Shown piece after piece: positions 8,643 to 16,161 of a stretch of 41,992 nucleotides of DNA. A model generated the notes under the pieces. The model saw nothing but the letters and a program-made list of their open reading frames with translations. It was not told the DNA's origin and ran no database searches. Every line of letters begins with the position of its first letter. Within the stretch, counting starts at the first letter, position 1. Source of the DNA: an uncultured Alphaproteobacteria bacterium (lineage in GTDB: Bacteria; Pseudomonadota; Alphaproteobacteria; SP197); contig CALSLK010000036.1 in NCBI GenBank assembly GCA_943787175.1, forward strand, positions 1-41,992, in the 5' to 3' direction. The translations under genes were made by a program, and so were the position numbers.

Positions 8643-9590
8643 TCAACAAGGGTTCTTGCCCACCTTATCTGATTCATCGTCGGGGCATGCGCCAGCCTCG
8701 ACCTGGACTGTGGCGTGGTCGAGATTGAACTCATCAGCAAGGACACGCTTGATATCGCGCAGGGCCTGATCCCGGTCGGCCCCCCAGATGACGGTCGCAT
8801 GAAGCGTGACCAGCGGGCGTTCTTCGGTGAGCTGCCAGATGTGGACATGATGAATATCTTCCACGTCAGCCAACTGCTCTTCCAGAACGGCCTCGATCCT
8901 TGCCGTATCGTGATCGCCTGGTGATCCCTCCATCAGGATGTGTCCGGATTGACGCACCAGCGTCGTCGCGCTTTTCAGGATCAGGCAGGACACAACAATC
9001 GACAGAATCGGGTCGATCGGCGTCCAGCCCCACACCATGATCACGATGCCGGCACCGACCGCACCGATTGATCCCAGCATATCGCCCAACACATGCAGCG
9101 AAGCCCCGCGCATGTTGAGGTTGTTCTTGTCGCCCCGGTTCAGAATCCAGAGGCCGGCGATGTTGACGAACAAGCCCACCAGAGCAACGCCGCTCATCAC
9201 CTCGCCTTCGACCGGGACGGGATCAAACATGCGGATACCCGCCTCGATCACGATCCAGCCTGTGAGCGCAACCAGCACGATCCCGTTGACGAAGGCCGCC
9301 ACGACCTGGAGACGGTGATAGCCATAGGAGCGGCGTTTGTCGGCCGGTCGACGGGCCATGCGGAAGGCAAACCATGACAAGGCTAGTGCCGCAGTGTCGG
9401 TCAGCATGTGACCGGCATCGGCGATCAGGGCCAGCGACCCGCTGATCACACCACCGATCACCTCAACCACCATGTAACTACCCGTCAGGGCCAGGACAAT
9501 CAGGACACGGCGTTCGTTGTCCGAGGTGGCCTTTGGGTGGTGATTGTGGGGCCCATGTGCGTGCCCATGATCATGTCCGTCATGGGGCAT
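8643..9590 (-). CDS. cation diffusion facilitator (CDF) metal efflux protein
   Basis: A 315-residue CDF transporter (CzcD/ZitB type) that exports divalent metal ions in exchange for protons. The N-terminus is His-rich (GHDHGHAHGPHNHH). Six membrane helices follow, with the A-site motifs SLALIADAGHMLTDTAALAL on helix 2 and SLHVLGDMLGSIGAVGAG on helix 5; the HxxxD pairs are those expected for Zn or Co transport. A C-terminal cytoplasmic domain contains VEDIHHVHIWQLTEE. The ATG at 9590 is the natural start because the sequence upstream overlaps cbtA. Its position 37 bases after cbtA suggests handling of cobalt, balancing uptake with export; zinc specificity is equally possible from the motifs. 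Confidence 0.93.
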   Translation of the reverse strand: MPHDGHDHGHAHGPHNHHPKATSDNERRVLIVLALTGSYMVVEVIGGVISGSLALIADAGHMLTDTAALALSWFAFRMARRPADKRRSYGYHRLQVVAAFVNGIVLVALTGWIVIEAGIRMFDPVPVEGEVMSGVALVGLFVNIAGLWILNRGDKNNLNMRGASLHVLGDMLGSIGAVGAGIVIMVWGWTPIDPILSIVVSCLILKSATTLVRQSGHILMEGSPGDHDTARIEAVLEEQLADVEDIHHVHIWQLTEERPLVTLHATVIWGADRDQALRDIKRVLADEFNLDHATVQVEAGACPDDESDKVGKNPC

Positions 9591-9627
9591 GGTCAGGGGC
9601 TCACACAAGGGTGGATGCAGGATGCCA

Positions 9628-10359
9628 TCAGATCTCGGCAGGCCGCTCCACAAAGCGTTGGTAGGACTTGCCACCGATCCAGCCAAGCAAGGCCCAGAAG
9701 ACCAGCCCGGTGCCAAGGGAGGCGGCAACGAAATGGGCAGCAAGCTCCGGTGGAACTGTTCTACCCAGCACGGCTTGGGGCGCCCCCACGATATGGGGCA
9801 AGGCAATCAGAAGCACACCGGCCGCATGCATGGCGATGTGACGGGTCAGTAACAGGAACCAGAGCCCTGCCCCCGTCGAAACCGCTGCAAAGGCCCACCA
9901 GAACTGGCGTGCCTCGACGGAGCCCGCCAGTGTTCCCGGCAGTTCGGGCGGCAAGCCAACCGCCGGAGCAAGCGCAAACACCACAAACCCCGCAACACCC
10001 CATGCCACGCCCTTGCGGCCGTCCACGGGATCGCCACGCATATGGAAACCGGCGATCAGCAGGGAAGCAAAGGCCACGCCGGTTATGATGTTGGCAAGAC
10101 TGGTATAGAGCGTACGTTCCAGGCCGTTTTCAGGTGCCCAGACCTCATCGCCGTGTTCCTCATCGCCATGGGCCAGATAAAACTGGCCGCCGGCAACCTC
10201 ATCGCTCCACATCATGACGGTCTGATCATCCCCGCCCATGCCTTCGTAGTGTTCGGCATGCAGGATGATCGGCGTCGTCGTGAAATGGTGGACCACGGAA
10301 ATCAGGACACCCGCCAGCACCCCCGACACCAATGCCGCGGTGAGCAAACGTCCAATCAT
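9628..10359 (-). CDS. cbtA: CbtA-family cobalt transporter subunit
   Basis: A 243-residue membrane protein of the CbtA family, the predicted cobalt transporter subunit found under cobalamin riboswitches in proteobacteria. It begins with a hydrophobic segment (LTAALVSGVLAGVLISVVHH) and has about five further membrane spans, including ITGVAFASLLIAGF, WGVAGFVVFALAPAVGLPPE and FWALLGWIGG. The Glu/Asp/His-rich stretch AHGDEEHGDEVWAPE between the first two spans may bind metal. It lies 12 bases after cbtB on the same strand, so CbtB and CbtA probably act together in the inner membrane to import cobalt for cobalamin synthesis. Confidence 0.92.
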   Translation of the reverse strand: MIGRLLTAALVSGVLAGVLISVVHHFTTTPIILHAEHYEGMGGDDQTVMMWSDEVAGGQFYLAHGDEEHGDEVWAPENGLERTLYTSLANIITGVAFASLLIAGFHMRGDPVDGRKGVAWGVAGFVVFALAPAVGLPPELPGTLAGSVEARQFWWAFAAVSTGAGLWFLLLTRHIAMHAAGVLLIALPHIVGAPQAVLGRTVPPELAAHFVAASLGTGLVFWALLGWIGGKSYQRFVERPAEI

Positions 10360-10371
10360 GTGGCTATTCCC

Positions 10372-10554
10372 TTAGTGGCAGGGGAAAGCGAACGAGTGGC
10401 GTCCGTCGTGAGCTGCGTTGTGCATGACATCCGGCTGGGCAAAACCCACGCCATAGAGCAGGAACACGCCAAGAATGGCGAGAACACAAACAGGAAGTGC
10501 GCGCTGCGCAACATGTTGGGCAGCAATTGAGGCCTTGAGAACCTGGTCGGACAT
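10372..10554 (-). CDS. cbtB: CbtB-family cobalt transporter subunit
   Basis: A 60-residue protein with a single membrane helix (CVLAILGVFLLYGVGFAQ) followed by the His-rich tail MHNAAHDGRHSFAFPCH. This is the signature of CbtB, whose terminal histidines are thought to bind Co2+. I chose ATG 10554 because the leader upstream is riboswitch RNA rather than coding sequence and a GGAGGG-like site sits just before it. It is the first gene after the cobalamin riboswitch and precedes cbtA by 12 bases. Confidence 0.92.
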   Translation of the reverse strand: MSDQVLKASIAAQHVAQRALPVCVLAILGVFLLYGVGFAQPDVMHNAAHDGRHSFAFPCH

Positions 10555-10615
10555 ATCACCCTCCGTGAGCATCGAACCGTTGAAAGAATGACGCACAAAC
10601 AATGCGCCGGCGGTG

Positions 10616-10790
10616 ATGGCAGGTCTCCTGGCTTGCGGGTCAATGTCGGGGTGTCCGGCCTTCCCGGAAATCCAGTGGCTCTCACCAACACCCAAACTCA
10701 CCGCTCACAGTTGCGGGGGCAGCCAGGGCACGCGATCCCCTGATTGGGTCGATCACTTCCCTGTTCCCTTTTGATCCCCGAGCTCTCCTG
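10616..10790 (-). promoter_or_regulatory. cobalamin (B12, AdoCbl) riboswitch upstream of cbtB
   Basis: On the minus strand the conserved parts appear in order: AAAAGGGAACAGGGAAG near 10770-10754, the B12-box region GCTGCCCCCGCAACTGTGAG at 10722-10703, GAGCCACTGG near 10683-10674, CCGGGAAGGC near 10669-10660, and the closing GCCAGGAGACCTGCC at 10633-10619. This order is diagnostic of the cobalamin riboswitch. It sits about 60 bases before cbtB and would switch off cobalt uptake when cobalamin is plentiful. Exact ends are approximate. Confidence 0.95.
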
Positions 10791-10955
10791 TCCAGCTCAT
10801 CCGGGGAACCATCAGGAAGACTATGCGAAGGCGCGCGCTGTGTGTCAATCAGGTGACCTACAAAGTCGTGAACAGCATGGTCGTGACGAAGGAGCAGGCT
10901 TGCCTGTAATCTCTTTCATACAAACGACCTACCCGGAACCACAGAGACGAGAATC
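10791..10955 (+). other. intergenic leader between riboswitch and TPR gene
   Basis: Together with the riboswitch this makes a gene-free stretch of about 400 bases (10555-10955). A hairpin at 10778-10807, GAGCT pairing with AGCTC and CCCCG with CGGGG, borders the riboswitch. The rest should hold the two divergent promoters. I see no additional gene. Confidence 0.4.
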
Positions 10956-11438
10956 ATGAAAAACCTGATCAACCTAGCTTCAGCACTCCTGATCGTGGCC
11001 GGTTCAGCCGGAGCGGCTCTGGCCGCAGGCAGCAGTTCGACCACAGAAACCAACACCTACTCCAGCGATGCCACGACCCAGGCTTTCCGGGACGGTGAGG
11101 CCGCCGTAGAGGCGCAAAACTGGCAACAGGCGATCATCCACTTCCAGCAGGCGGTTGATCTCGATCCCGGTGATGCAGATGCGTTCAACATGCTGGCCTA
11201 CAGCCAGCGCAAGAACGGTGATCTCGACAGTGCCTTTACCAACTACAACAAAGCGCTTGCCATCGACCCCGACCACGAGCAGGCACTCGAGTATCTGGGC
11301 GAGGCTTATCTGCAGGCCGGCGACCTTGACGGCGCCATGAAGCAGCTGGAAACCTTGGATTCGATCTGCTGGATGGGCTGCCAATCCTATGATGAACTTG
11401 AAAGCGCCATCGCAGAGTTCAAAACAGATAACGGTTGA
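10956..11438 (+). CDS. secreted TPR-repeat protein
   Basis: A 160-residue exported protein. A signal peptide (MKNLINLASALLIVAGSAGAA, cleavage after ALAA at about residue 24) is followed by a Ser/Thr-rich linker and then three tetratricopeptide repeats, seen in DGEAAVEAQNWQQAIIHFQQ, AFNMLAYSQRKNGDLDSAFT and ALEYLGEAYLQAGDLDGAMK. A Cys pair near the C-terminus (CWMGCQSYDEL) could form a disulfide in the periplasm. TPR proteins of this kind act as protein-interaction scaffolds; no partner can be inferred. The next gene starts about 60 bases downstream on the same strand but has no evident functional link. Confidence 0.87.
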   Translation: MKNLINLASALLIVAGSAGAALAAGSSSTTETNTYSSDATTQAFRDGEAAVEAQNWQQAIIHFQQAVDLDPGDADAFNMLAYSQRKNGDLDSAFTNYNKALAIDPDHEQALEYLGEAYLQAGDLDGAMKQLETLDSICWMGCQSYDELESAIAEFKTDNG

Positions 11439-11497
11439 AGCCATGGCGCAAGGGCACCGTCATCGATAGAATGACGGGCCTTGAGAGGGAATGCGCC

Positions 11498-12376
11498 ATG
11501 AGTTTTTTGAACGCTGAACAGATCGAACAGTTCCACCGTGACGGTTATGTCATCGCACCTGGCGTGGTGACCGGTGCGCCGCTGGAAGCACTGCAACGCC
11601 AGCTCACCGATTGGGTCGAGGAAAGCCGAGGTCACGACGCCAACTGGGGGCAATGTCTGGACGGCAAGGCCCGGTTTGATCTGGAGGGCGGCCACCGGGC
11701 CGACCATCCCCGTTTGCGCCGGGTTTCCAATCCCGTGGAGATCAGCGAGCCCTGCCGCTTTGCCCTGTTCGACAGTGCCGTTCCCGATCACGTCGCTGAC
11801 TGCATCGGGCCGGACGTAAAATTCCATCACTGCAAGCTTAACGTGAAGCTGCCTGGCACCGACACTGAAGTCGGATGGCATCAGGACCACGCCTATGATC
11901 CCCACACCAATGACAGCATGGTGACGACGCTGCTGTTCCTGTGCGACATCACCCAAGACATGGGCCCGCTGCTGGTAGCCCCGGGCACCCATCGCACCCC
12001 GTTCAGCCACTATGACGGTGAGAAGTTCACCGGCATGATCGACAAGTCCCGCCAGAAGGACCTGGAGTCCATTGCTGTTCCAATGACGGGCAAGGCCGGT
12101 GATCTTGTCGTTATGCACACATGGATGGCCCATGGAGGTGGCCCCAACAGGACGGACAGGCCACGCGCGCTGATCATTTGTGACTACACGGCTGCTGACG
12201 CCTTTCCGCTGAAGGCCCCTGCCATGCCCAGCACCTATTACGCCAAAATCGTGCGCGGCAAGGCAACACGCTTTGCCCGTCTGGCCGAACGTGTGGTCGA
12301 GGTGCCTGACGATTACAAGGATGACAGCTTCTTTGGCCTGCAGGGGCAGAAGACCGCCGCCCAGGCTGCAGAATAG
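11498..12376 (+). CDS. phytanoyl-CoA dioxygenase (PhyH) family protein
   Basis: A 292-residue Fe(II)/2-oxoglutarate-dependent oxygenase of the PhyH family. The facial triad is visible as the HxD in VGWHQDHAYD (His and Asp) and the distal His in VVMHTWMAHGGGPN, followed by the Arg in RTDRPRALI that would bind 2-oxoglutarate. The N-terminal AEQIEQFHRDGYVIAPGV is typical of the family. I chose ATG 11498, with a GAGAGGGA-like site upstream, instead of the earlier in-frame ATG at 11435. Family members hydroxylate diverse small molecules including ectoine and acyl-CoAs, so the substrate is open. It leads a cluster with the carbonic anhydrase-like protein 8 bases downstream and the SDR. Confidence 0.9.
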   Translation: MSFLNAEQIEQFHRDGYVIAPGVVTGAPLEALQRQLTDWVEESRGHDANWGQCLDGKARFDLEGGHRADHPRLRRVSNPVEISEPCRFALFDSAVPDHVADCIGPDVKFHHCKLNVKLPGTDTEVGWHQDHAYDPHTNDSMVTTLLFLCDITQDMGPLLVAPGTHRTPFSHYDGEKFTGMIDKSRQKDLESIAVPMTGKAGDLVVMHTWMAHGGGPNRTDRPRALIICDYTAADAFPLKAPAMPSTYYAKIVRGKATRFARLAERVVEVPDDYKDDSFFGLQGQKTAAQAAE

Positions 12377-12384
12377 GAAATCTG

Positions 12385-12942
12385 ATGTCACAGAGCCGCT
12401 GGCCTTCTCCGCCGGGTCCCATTGTCATGCCCTTCAAGGGCGTTTGGCCGACCATTGACGAGACCGCCCTGCTTTTGCCCAATGCCGCGGTGATCGGCGA
12501 TGTCACCATGGGCCCACAGTCGAGTGTCTGGTTCGGTGGCGTTGTGCGCGGTGATGATGGCCCGATCACCATAGGACGCGGCAGCAACGTGCAGGACGGC
12601 ACGGTGATCCATGTCAGTGACGAAATTCCGACCGTGATCGGCGACTGGGTCACCATGGGTCATTGCGTGCATCTCCATGCCTGCACTCTGGAGGACGAAA
12701 CCCTGATCGGGTCCGGCGCAACGGTGCTGGATGGTGCTGTGGTCGAACGACACGGTCAGGTCGCCGCCGGCGCGCTGGTTGCACCAGGCAAGGTCGTGAA
12801 ATCGGGCGAGCTCTGGGGCGGTGTACCGGCACGCAAACTTCGCGACCTCACAGACCAGGAGCGCGAATGGATAAAGAAGAACGCAGAATGGTATGTGCAC
12901 GAACTCCCACCCTATCGTGAGGAAATGGAGAAAAGCCGATGA
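12385..12942 (+). CDS. gamma-carbonic anhydrase-like hexapeptide protein
   Basis: A 185-residue left-handed beta-helix protein of the gamma-carbonic anhydrase/YrdA/PaaY group. Hexapeptide-repeat turns run through the middle (NAAVIGDVTMGPQSSVWFGG, VVRGDDGPITIGRGSNVQDG), and metal-ligand histidines appear in VIHVSD and GHCVHLHACTLED. It ends with a C-terminal helix (DQEREWIKKNAEWYVHE). Family members either hydrate CO2 or act as thioesterase-like or structural proteins, and the sequence does not decide which. The stop overlaps the SDR start by four bases (ATGA), implying translational coupling. Confidence 0.92.
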   Translation: MSQSRWPSPPGPIVMPFKGVWPTIDETALLLPNAAVIGDVTMGPQSSVWFGGVVRGDDGPITIGRGSNVQDGTVIHVSDEIPTVIGDWVTMGHCVHLHACTLEDETLIGSGATVLDGAVVERHGQVAAGALVAPGKVVKSGELWGGVPARKLRDLTDQEREWIKKNAEWYVHELPPYREEMEKSR

Positions 12943-13676
12943 GTTATGAAGGATTGCGCGTACTGATCACCGGCTCGACGCGGGGCATCGGCAAGGCTGC
13001 GGCTGCCGCATTTCTTGAGCGTGGTGCACGGGTTGCCATCAACGGCAGGCGCGACGGTGACGTCGCGCAGGCCATGGCTGAGCTGGGCACCGATAACCTG
13101 TTTGCGGCACCCGGCGATCTTGCCAGCGCAGCACAGGCCCACGCTGTGGTCGAAGCTGCCATGGAAGGCCTGGGCGGCCTTGATGTTCTGGTCAACAACG
13201 CCGGAGTCTTTGCCGATGGTCCGATCGAAGATGTGACCGACGAGACTTATGACTGGATGATGAACATCAACGTGAAAGGCGTGTTTTTCGCGACCCAGAC
13301 TGCCATTCCCGAGCTGCGTCGCAACAAGGGTTGCGTGGTCATGACCGCCTCGGAATCCGGCCTTTCGGGCAACAAGAACAGCGCGCTTTACTGCACGTCG
13401 AAGGGTGCGGTGGTCAACATGACCCGCGCCTTTGCCCATGATCTGGCACCCGACATCCGCGTCAATGCGGTCTGCCCCGGTGCGGTGATGACCGACATGG
13501 TGACCGGCGGCGACGAGCCTGGTGACCTGACTGACCTGGAAAGCTTTTCACCCATGAAGCGCATAGCCGATCCCATGGAGATCGGCGAAGCCATCTGTTT
13601 CCTGGCCGACCCCAAACAACGCTTCATGACAGGCGCCCTGCTCGCCGTTGACGGCGGATCGACCGCCAGCCGATAG
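12939..13676 (+). CDS. SDR-family oxidoreductase
   Basis: A 245-residue classical short-chain dehydrogenase/reductase. The nucleotide-binding motif is TGSTRGIGKAAA, the structural motif is NNAGVF, and the active site has the catalytic Ser in TASESG with the YxxxK pair in ALYCTSKGA. The substrate-loop signature RVNAVCPGAVMTDM follows. The arrangement suggests NAD(P)(H)-dependent oxidation or reduction of a hydroxyl or keto group. It shares a four-base overlap with the preceding carbonic anhydrase-like gene, and together with the PhyH dioxygenase forms a three-gene set that may modify one metabolite. Confidence 0.93.
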   Translation: MSYEGLRVLITGSTRGIGKAAAAAFLERGARVAINGRRDGDVAQAMAELGTDNLFAAPGDLASAAQAHAVVEAAMEGLGGLDVLVNNAGVFADGPIEDVTDETYDWMMNINVKGVFFATQTAIPELRRNKGCVVMTASESGLSGNKNSALYCTSKGAVVNMTRAFAHDLAPDIRVNAVCPGAVMTDMVTGGDEPGDLTDLESFSPMKRIADPMEIGEAICFLADPKQRFMTGALLAVDGGSTASR

Positions 13677-13685
13677 ATCAAACGG

Positions 13686-13718
13686 AAACGGCCCCGGCAC
13701 AAGACACCAGGGCCGTTT
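13686..13718. terminator. bidirectional terminator hairpin
   Basis: AAACGGCCC (13686-13694) pairs with GGGCCGTTT (13710-13718) around a 15-base loop, giving T-rich ends on both strands. It lies between the convergent SDR and RidA genes and would serve both. Confidence 0.75.
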
Positions 13719-13736
13719 GTCTGCAACGTCGTCTGC

Positions 13737-14087
13737 CTACTTTGCAGCGACGCACATGAGTTCGACGAGAAACTCCGGTGCGGCCAGTGCGCCTTCGACC
13801 GCTGCGCGGCAGGGCTTGTTGTCTGCGTCCATCCAGGCGACGTAGACCTCGTTCATTTCCGCCCATGTATTGATGTCTGTCAGCCAGATCTGCACGGTCA
13901 GCAGCTTGGACTTCGAGCTGCCGCAGGCAGCCAGAGTTGCGTCGATCTGATCAAGGATGTCCTGGGTCTGTGCCGCGACACCGCCTGATGTGTCGGAAGC
14001 GACCTTGCCGGAAAGATAGATGGTGTCGCCGTGGATGACTGCGCCGCTGAACAAGGCGCCGGGCTCAAGGCGTTGGATATCAGACAT
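13737..14087 (-). CDS. RidA (YjgF/YER057c/UK114) family protein
   Basis: A 116-residue RidA-family protein, which hydrolyses reactive enamine/imine intermediates released by PLP enzymes. It has the usual LFSGAVIHGDTIYLSGKVA opening and a middle AQTQDILDQIDATLAACG. The C-terminal stretch is CRAAVEGALAAPEFLVELMC, where the canonical RidA sequence has an Arg before the Glu-containing strand; here an Arg is in NKPCRAAVE. It therefore looks catalytically plausible but belongs to a divergent subgroup. It is divergent from the thioredoxin-fusion gene, with 84 bases between starts. Confidence 0.9.
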   Translation of the reverse strand: MSDIQRLEPGALFSGAVIHGDTIYLSGKVASDTSGGVAAQTQDILDQIDATLAACGSSKSKLLTVQIWLTDINTWAEMNEVYVAWMDADNKPCRAAVEGALAAPEFLVELMCVAAK

Positions 14088-14171
14088 GATGAAAGTTCCC
14101 TTTGGGCTTTGGTTGTTGGTGGAAGGAACGTAGCATCATCAAAGCGCCCGATGCACGAATGGAGATGCGGC

Positions 14172-15592
14172 ATGAACCTGCCCGATGACGGACTGATACT
14201 GGTGGTCAAGGAAGACTGCGCGACCTGTCAGATGATTGCACCGCTGGCAGCGGTGCTGGAACAGCAGGGACTGCTCAAGATAACCTTCTCGCAGGACAAC
14301 CCGGCCTTTCCAGAAGGACTCAACGTTGAGGACGATCGGGACCTGGAAACCTCCTTCCGGCTTGATACCGAAATCGTTCCCCTGCTCATCCGCCGCAAGG
14401 AAGGCAAGGAAGAAGGCCGTGTCATCGGCTGGCATCGCGACGAGTGGCAAAACCTTACCGGCCTCAACGATCTGGGAAGCGATTTCCCTGAGCAGCGCCC
14501 GGGCTGTGGCTCCCTCTCGGTCTCGCCGGGTATGGCGGAAGAACTCCAGGAACGGTTTGGCGAAACCGGCCTGAAGGCGCGTGAGGTCAGCGTCGATTAC
14601 CCTGATGACCCCATGGAGCAGATGTTTGATCGTAGGCTGGACAGATGGCCTGCCCGTTGTTCCTCCAACACCAGCACGTGTTTCTGCGCATGCTACAGGG
14701 GACGCGCCGCGCTCCCGATGAGATCCTGGGCATGATACCCCCTTCCGGCGAAGTCTGTACCGTTGAGAAAGCCGCGATCAATGCCGTGATGGCCGGATGC
14801 ATGCCCGAATACTTCCCCGTCGTTCTGGCCGCCCTTGATGCCGCGATGGACCCTGACTTCGCCTGGCAGGGCCTGATGTCGACCACCATGGGCGCCGGGG
14901 TCTGCGTGATTGTCAACGGTCCCATCGCTCGGCGCATCGGCATGAACTGGCAGCATGGCGCTTTGGGCCATGGTAACCGCCCCAATGCGACGATTGCACG
15001 CGCCCTGCAGTTGATGGTGATCAACCTTGGCGGTGCCGTGCCCGGCGGCATGGACCGCTCCACCCACGGCCACCCCGGCAAGTTCGGCCTGTGTTTTGCC
15101 GAGGACGAAACAGATGACGCTTGGCAGCCTCTCGCCCAATCGCGTGGGATCGAGCCTGGTAAATCGGCTGTTACCGTCTTTGGATTCTGCGGCACCAGCA
15201 TCAACAACACAGAAACCGCGCGCGATGCAGATGGACTGACCGGCTCGCTCTCCATGTGCCTCAACGCCTTCTTTCACCCGCAACATGCTGGCGGCGGGCT
15301 CGCTGCCGGTCTCGTGCTCTCCGGTGAGTACTGGGGTATCTACCGCGATGCCGGCTGGGATCGTGCCAGGATTCACGCAGCACTGCTGGAGGGCACACAC
15401 CGCACACAAGCCGAGATCGAATCCGGAGTGACCCGTTCCTCAGGTGGAGCCAGCAGCATTCCCAAGTTCGACCCCGGGGATCTTGTGCTTGTGCGTGCCG
15501 GTAGCAATGCCGGCCTCTTTTCTACTATCATCCATGGCTGGGGTAGCGGCCCGTCCGGCAGCCAACCCGTAACGAGGGAGATTGTCCCATGA
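14172..15592 (+). CDS. thioredoxin-like domain fused to GWTDGLPVVPP-domain, UGSC-associated protein (two frameshifts)
   Basis: One gene of about 472 residues, split here by two one-base insertions. The N-terminus is thioredoxin-like, with CATC in VVKEDCATCQMIAPLAAVL and a cis-Pro-like DTEIVPLLI; a later PGCGSLSVSPG adds another Cys. The frame then breaks. Reading skips an extra A at 14634, giving GWTDGLPVVPPTPARV (14635-14682), then an extra T at 14683, giving LRMLQGTRRAPDEILGMIPP and onward through TVEKAAINAVMAGCMPEYFP to the stop at 15592. GWTDGLP followed by INAVMAGC is a large uncharacterised family that I recall being found beside UGSC proteins. GGAG precedes ATG 14172. The stop overlaps the selenoprotein start (ATGA), so the two are translationally coupled and probably act together in thiol/selenol redox chemistry. 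Confidence 0.8.
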
Positions 15593-16113
15593 CCCAGAGC
15601 ATTACCATGCTCGACCCGACCAGCGAGAAGACCAACGCGATGCGGAGCCGCAAGGCGCCACCCGCATCGCTTGATGGCCTTACTGTTGGTCTGCTTGATA
15701 TCTCGAAAGACCAGGGCGACCATTTTCTTGACCGCTTGGAAGTTCTCTTTGGAGAGCGCGGCATTAAGGTGGAAAGGTTTGCCAAACCGACCTACGCCAA
15801 GAAGGCGCCTGATGACGTGACTGCTTCCCTCGCCGAGCGATGCGATGTGGTGGTGGAAGCGCTCGCCGATTGAGGTTCTTGTACGTCGTGCAGTCTGCAG
15901 GACATGCTTGATATCGATCGCAAGGGTCTTCCCGCCGTTGCCCTGTTTTCCGAGGAGTTTGAATCCGGCGTTGAAGCGTGGCGCGATGTCCACGGCTTTG
16001 ATGCCGGCGCCATCTATGTCCGACACCCCATCCAGCCGCTGACGGTTGATGAGGTTCATGCCCGGGCTGATGAAATCTTCGATCAGGTAATCGCGGCGAT
16101 TACGGCCCCGTAA
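15589..16113 (+). CDS. UGSC-family selenoprotein (TGA at 15871 read as selenocysteine)
   Basis: A protein of 174 residues with selenocysteine at position 95. Upstream of the TGA the frame encodes LDPTSEKTNAM and ERCDVVVEALAD. The TGA at 15871-15873 follows, and the same frame continues GSCTSCSLQDMLDIDRKGLP, then AVALFSEEFESG and so on to TAA, 80 residues in all. Sec-Gly-Ser-Cys (U95, C98, with C101) is the signature of the UGSC family of predicted marine and soil selenoproteins, in which the first residue is either Sec or Cys. A SECIS-like hairpin sits just after the TGA. Conventional annotation would stop at 94 residues. U95 with C98 probably forms a selenenylsulfide redox centre. It is coupled by ATGA to the thioredoxin-fusion gene and ends before a strong terminator. 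The selA/B/C/D genes must lie elsewhere. Confidence 0.9.
15871..15910 (+). promoter_or_regulatory. selenocysteine TGA codon and bacterial SECIS-like hairpin
   Basis: After the TGA (15871-15873) there are 11 bases, then GUC (15885-15887), a G-G mismatch (15888/15900), UGCA (15889-15892), the loop GUC (15893-15895), UGCA (15896-15899) and GAC (15901-15903). The upper stem is perfectly complementary. The small loop begins with G and lies about 20 bases from the TGA, which fits the published bacterial SECIS consensus (a G in the first loop positions, 16-37 bases from UGA). The core GCAGTCTGC resembles the E. coli fdhF element's GCAGGTCTGC. Confidence 0.8.
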
Positions 16114-16117
16114 TCAC

Positions 16118-16159
16118 GAAACAACAGCATTCCTGTGCGGTACGGGATGCTGTTGTTTC
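16118..16159. terminator. strong bidirectional rho-independent terminator
   Basis: GAAACAACAGCATTCC (16118-16133) pairs with GGGATGCTGTTGTTTC (16144-16159) over 16 positions with a single G-U wobble and a 10-base loop. It lies between the convergent selenoprotein and amrS genes, two bases before the amrS stop. Confidence 0.88.
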
Positions 16160-16161
16160 AC

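Noticed and set aside
10778..10807. Hairpin as a terminator upstream of the riboswitch
   Set aside because: The stem is good but no T-run follows on either strand. It may be part of the riboswitch leader or a chance palindrome.
11387..12391. A 334-residue minus-strand ORF
   Set aside because: It is antisense to the clearly recognisable PhyH dioxygenase and has no family-like motifs.
15904..16113. A separate 69-residue ORF after the TGA
   Set aside because: It is in exact frame with 15589-15873, starts mid-domain and lacks a ribosome site. It is the C-terminal part of the selenoprotein.
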